The notes under the pieces: generated by a model
Told to the model about the DNA's origin: nothing
Databases searched by the model: none
Seen by the model: the letters and a program-made list of their open reading frames with translations, nothing else
Source of the DNA: Candidatus Thalassarchaeaceae archaeon
GTDB lineage: Archaea; Thermoplasmatota; Poseidoniia; Poseidoniales; Thalassarchaeaceae
Direction: 5' to 3'
Length of the DNA stretch: 64,000 bases
Assembly: GCA_023268715.1 (NCBI GenBank)
Contig: JALRLV010000003.1
Location: 321 to 64,320 of the forward strand
Shown here: positions 9,851 to 17,768 of the stretch, in pieces
How positions within the stretch are numbered: position 1 is the first letter of the stretch
Layout of the letters: each line of letters opens with the position of its first letter
Made by a program: the position numbers and the translations under genes

Positions 9851-10183
9851 ATGGCGAGGTCTGACTCTCTCATTTTCTTCCTTACCGGATTTGCCCAATT
9901 AATCATTGCATCAGAAATTGAAACTGCACTGTTGGCAGCCGTTCTCCAGGGGACTGGTAGTGGTATGCTTGCTTTAGGAGTGTATTTCCTAATCTTTGTC
10001 GCCAGAAATCACAAAGAATTTTCAGACACATACTCCAAATCAGAAAAGACAGTACTAGTTAGGGATCCGGTTACCGGGAAATTATCAAGAGAGGACGCTA
10101 CTCCTGTCGTAAATAAGGCCTTGATGTATGGAGGTCCAACCGCCCTAACTTTCTTGGCCGCCCTATTCTGGTTGGCTAATTGA
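9851..10183 (+). CDS. Small membrane protein, unknown
   Basis: 110 aa with hydrophobic segments at about residues 8-25, 31-50 and 91-108, and a polar loop of about 40 residues between the second and third (NHKEFSDTYSKSEKTVLVRDP). No family recognised. It is the first of three successive membrane-protein genes (9851, 10208, 10525) leading to the flotillin gene, which suggests a membrane-organisation or stress role, but that is context only. ATG 9851 is assumed as start. Confidence 0.65.
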   Translation: MARSDSLIFFLTGFAQLIIASEIETALLAAVLQGTGSGMLALGVYFLIFVARNHKEFSDTYSKSEKTVLVRDPVTGKLSREDATPVVNKALMYGGPTALTFLAALFWLAN

Positions 10184-10207
10184 GGTGACCTCCTGTCGAG
10201 TAAGGGT

Positions 10208-10468
10208 ATGTCGGATAGAGTTGATGATGTAATCAATAATCCAGCATACGAAATGCTGGGGGGGTACCATATTTTCCTTCGAAGAATGTTGATACCAATT
10301 TTCATTATTCTAATTGCTTTATTGGTATGGACAATTACTGAACCATATATTTCCTCGTCTCTTGTGCACAAAGTCGTCACTGCGGTAATCACAGGACTGT
10401 CTTTAGGGCCAGTGACGAATTTTGATCGGGGAGTCGCGGAATGGCTGAGACGTAGGAATAAAGCCTGA
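10208..10468 (+). CDS. Small membrane protein, unknown
   Basis: 86 aa. An amphipathic N-terminus is followed by a strong helix (MLIPIFIILIALLVWTI), a second weaker hydrophobic stretch, and a basic C-terminus (WLRRRNKA). No family recognised. It starts 24 bases after the previous small gene and precedes the NfeD-like gene, in the same direction as flotillin. The alternative of a non-coding stretch is less likely, because the frame is clean and the protein has typical membrane-protein composition. Confidence 0.62.
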   Translation: MSDRVDDVINNPAYEMLGGYHIFLRRMLIPIFIILIALLVWTITEPYISSSLVHKVVTAVITGLSLGPVTNFDRGVAEWLRRRNKA

Positions 10469-10524
10469 ACTCCCGCCTAAATCCGGCGAAGCAATCAAAG
10501 CAATATGCTCGCGTGCGGTATTCA

Positions 10525-11124
10525 ATGGTATCCATAGACGACTTCAATTTGGTGGAACTGGTTTTCGGTGAATCTGGTTCGACACTAGAATTGATTTTTG
10601 CCGCGTCAGCACTAATCGGAGGTGTTCTATTCCTGTTTTGGTTCCTCTTGATGCTCATAGGAGGTGTCGGAGAGGGTCTGTTTGAGGGTCTATTTGGAAT
10701 CGAATTCGATGTAATGAGTTCTGACGGTGCTTTCGACGCTATGACTTTCCAAGGTGTAATGGCATTCATGATGTTCTTCGGCCTTTCTGGTTTATACACA
10801 CTAAAGTCCGATGGGGGGGATACTCTAGCCATTGGCGTGGGTGGAGTTGCTGGATTAGCCTCGATGTACGGAACTGGCAAAATCTTCCAACTATTCTTTT
10901 CATTGGAAGCTAGCGGAAATGTCGAAATGGAGCAAGCTATTGGGGTGAAAGGGTCTGTTTATCTTAGAATTCCAGAAGGTGACGTTGGTCAAGTTACTAT
11001 CGAAGTAGGAGGTGCTCAGAAGACCTACAATGCAAAATCCGAGGATGGTCAAGGTATAGCCACAGGAGAATTTATCGAGGTTGTTGATATCATTAGTTCA
11101 ACTTTGGTAGTAAAGAGAGTTTAG
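10525..11124 (+). CDS. NfeD/YuaF-like membrane protein with OB-fold tail
   Basis: About 199 aa. Hydrophobic segments near residues 25-45 and 75-120 anchor it. The C-terminal 65 residues (from GVKGSVYLRIPEG to TLVVKRV) have the short beta-strand pattern of the NfeD OB fold, as in YuaF and YqiJ. In bacteria such proteins are encoded beside flotillins and act with them in membrane microdomains; here the flotillin gene starts 87 bases downstream. ATG 10525 is preferred over GTG 10513. Family call by pattern and neighbour, moderately sure. Confidence 0.72.
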   Translation: MVSIDDFNLVELVFGESGSTLELIFAASALIGGVLFLFWFLLMLIGGVGEGLFEGLFGIEFDVMSSDGAFDAMTFQGVMAFMMFFGLSGLYTLKSDGGDTLAIGVGGVAGLASMYGTGKIFQLFFSLEASGNVEMEQAIGVKGSVYLRIPEGDVGQVTIEVGGAQKTYNAKSEDGQGIATGEFIEVVDIISSTLVVKRV

Positions 11125-11128
11125 ACCC

Positions 11129-11136
11129 TTTTTTTT
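11129..11136 (+). terminator. Oligo-T tract after the NfeD-like gene
   Basis: Eight consecutive T lie 5 bases after the stop of the NfeD-like gene. Oligo-T runs act as intrinsic terminators in euryarchaea, so the flotillin gene may have its own promoter. No strong stem precedes it. Confidence 0.45.
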
Positions 11137-11154
11137 CGACCCCCTATGAAGACC

Positions 11155-11164
11155 GTGCCGGCAC
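11155..11164. promoter_or_regulatory. 10-bp perfect palindrome upstream of flotillin
   Basis: GTGCCGGCAC is a perfect palindrome in the 86-base spacer between the NfeD-like gene and flotillin, about 47 bases before the flotillin ATG. It could be an operator half-site pair, but a 10-base palindrome can arise by chance and no partner copy was seen in the window. Confidence 0.25.
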
Positions 11165-11210
11165 AGCCTTAATGAGTCGTGAGCGTTTGTGTTGATACAG
11201 AGCGATTGCT

Positions 11211-12602
11211 ATGGCTGAAGCTGGTGCACTACTAACAATAATGATGTTCGCAACCATACTATTCTTGGTTGCAATTGTGATATTCTTTGCGCAGAGGTAC
11301 AAAAGATGTCCTCCTGATAAGGTAATGGTAGTTTACGGTCGTACCGATAAGGGTAAGGCAAGTAGGACAATACACGGGGGTGCAGCCCTAGTATGGCCGC
11401 TTATTCAGGACTATGCCTTCCTTACTTTGACGCCAATTACCATTAACATCGATCTAAGGAATGCTCTTTCGCTTCAGAACATCAGAATTAACGTTCCATC
11501 TACATTCACAATCGGTGTTTCAACCGAGAAGCAAATTATGGCCAATGCAGCTGAGCGTTTGCTTGGACTAAAACAAAATGACATTGAAGAAATGGCTAAG
11601 GAAATCATCTTCGGTCAACTTCGTCTTACTGTAGCATCCTTGACAATCGAGCAGATTAACCAAGACCGTGACGCATTCCTAGAATTGACAAGGAGGAACG
11701 TAGATACAGAATTGCAGAAAGTTGGACTGTATCTGATTAACGTTAACCTGGTAGATATTACCGATGAATCCGACTATATCGAGAGTATCGGTAAGAAGGC
11801 TGCCTCAACCGCCGTCGAGAATGCACGTGTTGACGTAGCAAACGCTGAGCGTGACGGTGCCGTCGGTGCAGCAGTTGCAAACCGAACCAAGGAGATCGAG
11901 GTTGCAAAGAACCTAGCAGAGGCGGAGAAGGGTCGAAAGACTGCAGAAGCCGATCAACGTGTTTACGTAGGTCAGCAAGAAGCTCTCGCAGTTTCTGGTG
12001 AGAACAGTGCAAAGGCGGAAATCGCTCAATCGGATGCTGATTTAGCAGAAGCAGAAGCCTCCGCAAACCAGCGTGCAGAGGTTGCAACCGCTATTTCCGA
12101 GGCTGAGATTCAAAAAGCCAAGTTCACAGAAGAAGAAGAGCGTTTGAAGGCTAGCGAAATTGTACGCGAGCAGATTCAGAAGCAGCAAATCGAAATTGCT
12201 GCCGAAGCAGAGGCAGAAAGACAACGTCGTATCGCTCGTGGTGAAGCAGATGCAATTCTTGCTCGCTACGAAGCAGAGGCTTCTGGTGTTCAGAAAGTTC
12301 TCGAAGCGAAAGCCGCAGGTTACAAAGGTCTTGTTGGCAGTGCTGGCGGAGATGCAAAGGCCGCAGCTACACTTTTGATGGTTGAGAAGATTGACCAAAT
12401 GGTATCGGCACAAGTCGAAGCAATTCGTAACTTGAAGATTGATAGCATCACTGTATGGGATTCAGGCGGAGATGGAGATGGAAGTTCAACTTCCAACTTT
12501 ATTTCCAATCTCGTAAAGTCACTACCTCCTTTACATGACATCGCGTCAAATGCTGGAGTAGACCTGCCTGATTACCTAGGTTCAATGTCTGACGACGATT
12601 GA
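11211..12602 (+). CDS. Flotillin-like SPFH-domain membrane scaffold
   Basis: 463 aa. An N-terminal helix (about residues 5-28) anchors it. The SPFH/band-7 domain follows (about 30-200; VMVVYGRTDKGKASRTIHGG at its start), then a long Ala/Glu/Gln-rich coiled coil (about 200-350) with many AEAE and EAEA repeats. The tail is Gly/Ser/Asp-rich and ends in acidic residues (MSDDD). This is the YuaG/FloT architecture. Flotillins form oligomeric membrane scaffolds. The NfeD-like gene upstream supports the call. ATG 11211 lacks a clear ribosome site. Confidence 0.9.
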   Translation: MAEAGALLTIMMFATILFLVAIVIFFAQRYKRCPPDKVMVVYGRTDKGKASRTIHGGAALVWPLIQDYAFLTLTPITINIDLRNALSLQNIRINVPSTFTIGVSTEKQIMANAAERLLGLKQNDIEEMAKEIIFGQLRLTVASLTIEQINQDRDAFLELTRRNVDTELQKVGLYLINVNLVDITDESDYIESIGKKAASTAVENARVDVANAERDGAVGAAVANRTKEIEVAKNLAEAEKGRKTAEADQRVYVGQQEALAVSGENSAKAEIAQSDADLAEAEASANQRAEVATAISEAEIQKAKFTEEEERLKASEIVREQIQKQQIEIAAEAEAERQRRIARGEADAILARYEAEASGVQKVLEAKAAGYKGLVGSAGGDAKAAATLLMVEKIDQMVSAQVEAIRNLKIDSITVWDSGGDGDGSSTSNFISNLVKSLPPLHDIASNAGVDLPDYLGSMSDDD

Positions 12603-12673
12603 ATTTAATCGAGAATAGGGCTATCCCTCAAGGATAGTCAGCCTCTTGAACGGGTGTTATCTCGGAGGTAACA

Positions 12674-13906
12674 ATGAGCGAAGACGTCGTAATAATTGGC
12701 GGGGCTAGAACTCCCTTTTGTGAGTGGCTTGGGGGGAAACGTGGAGACGGTGAAGCAGGTGGAAGATTAGCCGATGTAACCGCTGAGCAGTTAGGTTCCA
12801 TTGCAATTCGAGGGGCTCTTGAAAAGACTGGAACTAGTCCAAAGTCCATCGACCACTTAGTGATGGGCCACGCATTACAGACAAGCGATCAGGCTATTTT
12901 TGGTGCTCGGCATGCAGGACTTAATGCAGGAATCCCACAAGAGGTTCCAATGCTTACCCTAAACCGATTGTGTGGCTCGGGAATCCAATCAATAATTTCA
13001 GCCTCCCATATGATTATGCTTGGTGAGGCTGAAACTGTCGTTGCTGGTGGAATGGAAAACCTAAGCCAAGCGCCTCACGTACTCAGAGGAATGCGTTCTA
13101 CCTACAAATTAGGTAGACCGCCAAGAGAGGGTGATGAACTTCCCAAAGATATGGAAGATTATCTCTTCACCAATTTGCTAGACACCACTTGTGACTCCTT
13201 CATGGCCCAAACTAGTGATGAAATCTGTCGTCGAGTCGGCGTCACTAGAGAAGAAGCCGATGCCTTTGCAGCAATTAGCCATTCAAGAACCGAAAACAGT
13301 GTAGATAATGGAGTATGGATTGACGAAATTGTTGATGTTGAAACTCCTAATGGATTAGTCACCGCAAACGAAGAAGATCACTTTGTAAGAGGCACTAGTG
13401 CTGAATCTCTTGCTTCATTAAGAACACATTTTGGCCCCACTTCTTTGGTTACTGCCGGAAATGCATCTGGTGTTGTCGACGGGGCGGCAGCTGTAGTGCT
13501 CAAGTCCGCATCTAAGGCTGCCTCGGATGGTGACACACCAATAGCTAGGATAGTCAACTGGGGGATTGTTGGACTTGAACCTGTAATCATGGCCTATGGG
13601 CCAGTACCGGCTAGCAAATTAGCTCTTGAAAGAGCAGGGATGAGTGTGGAAGATATCGATTTGTGGGAAATCAACGAAGCCTTTGCGGGCCAAGCAGTTG
13701 CTTGCATGAAAGAATTAGGAATTTCACATGAGATTGTAAACATCAACGGGGGGGCAGTAGGACTAGGCCATCCTCTAGCAGCAACTGGAAGCCGCCTCAC
13801 ACTCACTTTAGCACATACACTCAAGCGAGAAGACAAGAAATTTGGAATTGCAACCGCCTGTATCGGCGGCGGGCAAGGAATCGCAATTATCCTAGAATCG
13901 GTGTAA
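12674..13906 (+). CDS. Acetyl-CoA acetyltransferase (thiolase)
   Basis: 410 aa, the normal thiolase length. The acylated cysteine lies in LNRLCGSGIQSI (about residue 98), the catalytic histidine in NINGGAVGLGHPLAATGSR, and the second cysteine in TACIGGGQG near the C-terminus; NEAFAGQA is also conserved. It makes acetoacetyl-CoA from acetyl-CoA or cleaves 3-ketoacyl-CoA. Archaeal thiolases often feed the mevalonate pathway, but no HMG-CoA synthase gene is adjacent, so a fatty-acid or amino-acid breakdown role is equally possible. A good Shine-Dalgarno (ggaggt, 12664-12669) sets the ATG. Confidence 0.94.
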   Translation: MSEDVVIIGGARTPFCEWLGGKRGDGEAGGRLADVTAEQLGSIAIRGALEKTGTSPKSIDHLVMGHALQTSDQAIFGARHAGLNAGIPQEVPMLTLNRLCGSGIQSIISASHMIMLGEAETVVAGGMENLSQAPHVLRGMRSTYKLGRPPREGDELPKDMEDYLFTNLLDTTCDSFMAQTSDEICRRVGVTREEADAFAAISHSRTENSVDNGVWIDEIVDVETPNGLVTANEEDHFVRGTSAESLASLRTHFGPTSLVTAGNASGVVDGAAAVVLKSASKAASDGDTPIARIVNWGIVGLEPVIMAYGPVPASKLALERAGMSVEDIDLWEINEAFAGQAVACMKELGISHEIVNINGGAVGLGHPLAATGSRLTLTLAHTLKREDKKFGIATACIGGGQGIAIILESV

Positions 13907-13961
13907 ATTTAACAACACTAGGTTAGGAAGGGGTTAACTAGGAGCTCCAATTAGTCATCTT

Positions 13962-14216
13962 ATGTCTGAACACATACCCGGTACAGGACACGCGAATAGA
14001 ACACGTAGCCTCGTCAAGACACTTACTTGGAGGACAGTAGCTACTACAGATACAATCCTAATAGCAAGAGTACTTACAGGAAGTTGGACCGTTGGATTCG
14101 GAATTGCTAGTATTGAAGTATTAACAAAAATGGTTCTATACTACTTTCACGAAAGAGCTTGGAGTGCCTCTGATTGGGGATTGGAAGACGTACCATTGGA
14201 TACCGCCACTGCCTAA
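13962..14216 (+). CDS. DUF2061 small membrane protein
   Basis: 84 aa. The pattern RSLVKTLTWRTVATTDTIL then ASIEVLTKMVLYYFHERAW is the DUF2061 signature (two membrane helices linked by a short loop). Function is unknown. In bacteria DUF2061 proteins are sometimes encoded near sulfate-assimilation genes, and here the gene converges on the sulfur block: its stop overlaps the TauE stop by 4 bases. I treat that link as suggestive only. Confidence 0.85.
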   Translation: MSEHIPGTGHANRTRSLVKTLTWRTVATTDTILIARVLTGSWTVGFGIASIEVLTKMVLYYFHERAWSASDWGLEDVPLDTATA

Positions 14217-15025
14217 TTTAAATTCTCAAAAACATCGATTAAATATCGTATTAGAGAAAGGCTAACTGCTACCAAGTAAGGGAAAGTTAGAACCCTTTGT
14301 GGCAGCATAAGGATGGCGGTTTTCGCACCCGCCCATGCGATTACTAGAACAATTAGTGGTAAAGCAAGAGAAAGTGTGTTAAATTTGGTAATTTCATCTA
14401 TCAATAACGGGTTAAACAGTAAATGAGATACTATCGCTACAGGGACAACTCTCATGACAATCAAGTAAGAAGTTCCTGCTGCTTTATGTGGACCTAAGCC
14501 AAGGACAATTCTGTTCAGCATGGTGAAGATAACTCCTCCTCCAATGCCGATTAGTCCTGCAGATAATCCACCGGCTAGACACCCTAATTTGTATTTGTAG
14601 AGTAATGCTCCTCCAACAGTGACTTCCTCATCATGAATATCATTATGTTGATCTTCAATTAGTTTCTTTATGCCACGATATATTACCAATATGAGCAAAA
14701 CAATTGCTAAAATTTTGATTATACTTTCTCCGGCTTCAGCAATTATCCGATCAGCGGCTAAGGCCCCGACAATCGCCCCACATATGGCTACAATCCTACC
14801 TTTACGTCCTACTCCAGCAACAGTATACCCTCCCTCATCATGAGCTCTGCGTGAACCTATGCTGACGAACCAAACTAGAATCAATGAACAAACAATTGAA
14901 AGTTGCAATTCCATACCTAAAATGAAGTAAAGAGTTGGAACAAATAGGAATCCGCCACCTAGTCCAAGTGGAGCGAAAACGAAGGCGGTGACGAGTATTA
15001 TCGCAAGAGCAATGAATTCCTCCAA
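14213..15025 (-). CDS. TauE/SafE family sulfite/organosulfonate exporter
   Basis: 270 aa with about eight hydrophobic helices. Both repeats of the TauE/SafE motif are visible: LGLGGGFLFVPTLYFILGM near residue 22 and LIGIGGGVIFTMLNRIVLGLGPHKAAGTS near residue 160. The family moves sulfite, sulfoacetate or similar anions across the membrane. The TTG start at 15025 overlaps the stop of the molybdopterin oxidoreductase gene (TAATTG), so it is the last gene of the sulfur run and translationally coupled. A paralogue is at 21592, at the other end of the block. Confidence 0.9.
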   Translation of the reverse strand: MEEFIALAIILVTAFVFAPLGLGGGFLFVPTLYFILGMELQLSIVCSLILVWFVSIGSRRAHDEGGYTVAGVGRKGRIVAICGAIVGALAADRIIAEAGESIIKILAIVLLILVIYRGIKKLIEDQHNDIHDEEVTVGGALLYKYKLGCLAGGLSAGLIGIGGGVIFTMLNRIVLGLGPHKAAGTSYLIVMRVVPVAIVSHLLFNPLLIDEITKFNTLSLALPLIVLVIAWAGAKTAILMLPQRVLTFPYLVAVSLSLIRYLIDVFENLN

Positions 15026-17758
15026 TTACTCACTCTCCGGCATATACCAATGCTGTTTCTGAGGAGGGAGTGGTCGCTTCATCCATAGTGGTCGGCGTTC
15101 TCCTCTAGGATGAGTTTCTCGTTCTTTTGCCCATTCATTCCACCGTTTATAATACTCAAACGACTTGTTCCGATCAACTTCTATATCTCCATATTCCTCA
15201 CCCTCTCTAGGTAGGGATAAACGCACTTTCTGGAGCCAACAATGCGCTCCGGAAATCGGGTCAGGTTGAACAGCATGGGTGATGTTTTGGTGAACCCCAC
15301 CGTCTCGCCACCAAATGCGGTTGGTGTCGGGATCATCGGATTTCCATGGCTCAACTCCACTAATTGTTTTCATGCGCATTTTCCCATCACCTCGATCCTC
15401 AATTTCAACGGTGTTGGTAAGGAACCGATTACCTCGATCTTGTTCTCTTCTCCATCTTCCAATGTGGTGCGAGCAACCTACAACTCCTGGTTTGATCCCC
15501 TCTGTGACCCAGACTTTATCGACAAACCAACCAATTTCTGTTTCTATCTTCAGAAGGTCTCCTTCGGCCACGCCGAGTTTCCTTGCATCCTTGGGGTGAA
15601 TCCAGATTGGGTTTCTATGAGCGATTTCAACTAACCACTTTGCATTAGCTGAGCGTGAATGTATGTGCTGTGGCAATCTGAAATTTGGAAGAAGGCAATA
15701 TTCATCTTCACCGGATAAATTATCAGGATGTACGTGAGATTTCTGTCGATAATGAGGGATCGAATGCTCAGGATAGCCGAATTCAATCATTGTCTCTGAG
15801 TAGAATTCCTGCTTACCACTTGGAGTTGGCCAACCCTCCGTCTTGTGCTTTTCATAGGTTGACTCTTCGATTAGGAAAGCACCATGTCTGCGCATGTAAC
15901 CGAGTGCATCAGTACCTTCTTTTTCAGCAGCCTCTGGTAAACCAGGAACCCTTTCAAAGAGATACTGGTAATACTCATCCACTGTGATTTTTTCTCCCTC
16001 TCTGTATGGACTCATGAAATGATCCCTAATGCCCATTGTACCATCATCAATACGCCAAGATAATTCAATCCAGAACTCATCTTCCTCCCACACCTCTCCA
16101 GGATTTATTTCGTGGGTGAACTCAACTTCCTTACCTTCACGCCTAGCGTATTCCCTTAGCACTGGTTGCCTGAACGCTACCCATTTTCCTGCCGATGTGG
16201 CGTATGAATTTACATCGTGTCTTTCAGAGGCGTGCCCCATTGGCAAGACATAATCGGCAAAGAAGGCGGTTTCATTCCAAGTTGGTGTCAAAGCGATGTG
16301 GCAACCAATCGCCTCTTTGTTTTCTAGCATCTCAATCCAAGAGAAGCCGTCTGGATAGGTCCAAACTGGATTGAAAACGCGTGTGAAATAAACATCCATG
16401 GTACCTCTACCATCTTTTACTAAATGGGGTAGAATGTGGCTCATTTCGAAATGAGCGAGTGTGTATTCGGGGGGAAAATGCAGTTCGTTCCAACCATCGG
16501 GGTCTGGGGGGACATCGAATAGTGATGGTTTGAATTTCGACCATGAATTTGGACTTGTGCCGCCAACCGTTCCTACCGAGCCAGTCAGGACGTTTAGGAA
16601 ATGCAAGGTACGACTGACCTGCCAGCCTCCTAAGTTTCCAATCGCGGCACTGCGCCAGACATGAGTGCAAAGTTGACTGCCTGCATTAGCAACGACTTCT
16701 CCGGCTTCGATTACTTGCTCAACTGGAATTTTACATTCAGCTGCGGCAAATTCGGGAGTGTATTCTTCATATTCTTTCAATAATAATTCGATGAATCTGT
16801 CAAAATCATTCGGTTCATTAGGGTGAACTGCGGACATCCACATTTCCCAATTTACCTGAGTTTCCATAAATTCTCTGTCATACAACTCTCTCTCGAGGAT
16901 CATCTTGGCCCAAGCGAGGAAGAGAGCGGGTTCGCTACCTGGCCATGTTGGTAACCAGTGATCAGCCATTGCCGCTGTGTTTGACAGTCGTGGGTCGATC
17001 ACGATTAGTTTCGCTCCATCCATCATGCCCTCGAGAATTCTTTGAGCATGAGGGTTGAAGTAATGTCCAGTTTCAAGATGAGAAGAAGTTAGCAAAATCA
17101 CCTTGGCATTTGTATGGTCTGGACTTGGCCTATCGTGTTTATGCCATAGAGCATAACCTGTTCTCGCTCCCGCCGAACAAATATTAGTGTGAGAATTGTG
17201 CCCATCAACACCCCATGCTTTCAAAACTCGGTTAGCATATCCCTCGTGGCCGGGTCTTCCGACGTGGTAAACGACTTTGTCGACACCTCCTGCTTTCAGA
17301 GAGGTGCGAATTTTCTCAGCAATTTCGTCCAAGGCTTGGTCCCATGTGATTTGTTCCCAACCACCTTCGCCTCTACCGCCAACCCTGCGAAGGGGGTGCA
17401 TTATACGCTCGGTATCCTGAATTTGATTAATCGTCGCGGGTCCTTTAGCACAATTCCTGCCTCTACTTCCAGGGTGATGTGGATTACCTTCGAATTTCGA
17501 CACCTCGCCCGAGTCTTTGTCGACGTATGCGAGTAGACCACATGCCGATTCGCAATTGAAGCAGGTTGTTGGGACTAGTGAGTAATTCTTCTCGACTCGA
17601 ACCGGCCAAGCATTAGCGTCCAACTCTGTGTGGTTGTGCCACTCGTCTGGGTGGGGGAATTTGCGTAGAGGTTGCAGGTTGCCACCCGCGTGTTGACGAT
17701 CGAGATTTGGGATGATGCGTAGTTTTTGCGCGATGTTCTCTATGAATGTCTTTCCCAT
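15026..17758 (-). CDS. Molybdopterin oxidoreductase catalytic subunit (SoeA/PsrA-like)
   Basis: 910 aa CISM-family enzyme with bis-MGD cofactor. Numbered from GTG 17767, cysteines 69, 72, 76 and 106 (CFNCESAC...NCAKG) form the N-terminal 4Fe-4S site, Cys 197 (NICSAG) is a candidate Mo ligand, and the last 200 residues form the dinucleotide-binding domain. No twin-arginine signal is present, so the protein should stay in the cytoplasm, as in SoeABC sulfite dehydrogenase and unlike periplasmic PsrA/PhsA. The FeS/NrfD partner lies directly upstream. A Shine-Dalgarno (gaggtg) favours ATG 17758. Substrate is inferred from neighbours (sulfite is the best guess); a tetrathionate, polysulfide or other substrate remains possible. 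Confidence 0.85.
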   Translation of the reverse strand: MGKTFIENIAQKLRIIPNLDRQHAGGNLQPLRKFPHPDEWHNHTELDANAWPVRVEKNYSLVPTTCFNCESACGLLAYVDKDSGEVSKFEGNPHHPGSRGRNCAKGPATINQIQDTERIMHPLRRVGGRGEGGWEQITWDQALDEIAEKIRTSLKAGGVDKVVYHVGRPGHEGYANRVLKAWGVDGHNSHTNICSAGARTGYALWHKHDRPSPDHTNAKVILLTSSHLETGHYFNPHAQRILEGMMDGAKLIVIDPRLSNTAAMADHWLPTWPGSEPALFLAWAKMILERELYDREFMETQVNWEMWMSAVHPNEPNDFDRFIELLLKEYEEYTPEFAAAECKIPVEQVIEAGEVVANAGSQLCTHVWRSAAIGNLGGWQVSRTLHFLNVLTGSVGTVGGTSPNSWSKFKPSLFDVPPDPDGWNELHFPPEYTLAHFEMSHILPHLVKDGRGTMDVYFTRVFNPVWTYPDGFSWIEMLENKEAIGCHIALTPTWNETAFFADYVLPMGHASERHDVNSYATSAGKWVAFRQPVLREYARREGKEVEFTHEINPGEVWEEDEFWIELSWRIDDGTMGIRDHFMSPYREGEKITVDEYYQYLFERVPGLPEAAEKEGTDALGYMRRHGAFLIEESTYEKHKTEGWPTPSGKQEFYSETMIEFGYPEHSIPHYRQKSHVHPDNLSGEDEYCLLPNFRLPQHIHSRSANAKWLVEIAHRNPIWIHPKDARKLGVAEGDLLKIETEIGWFVDKVWVTEGIKPGVVGCSHHIGRWRREQDRGNRFLTNTVEIEDRGDGKMRMKTISGVEPWKSDDPDTNRIWWRDGGVHQNITHAVQPDPISGAHCWLQKVRLSLPREGEEYGDIEVDRNKSFEYYKRWNEWAKERETHPRGERRPLWMKRPLPPQKQHWYMPESE

Positions 17759-17768
17759 CACATTCACC

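Noticed and set aside
10389-10880. 163-codon minus-strand frame over the NfeD-like gene
   Set aside because: Shadow of a gene with conserved membrane and OB-fold features; composition (Ser/Pro/Thr-rich) is typical of antisense reading.
12621-12637. CTATCC-CTCAA-GGATAG inverted repeat before the thiolase gene as a terminator
   Set aside because: Only 6 bp with no T run; a flotillin terminator or leader stem cannot be supported.
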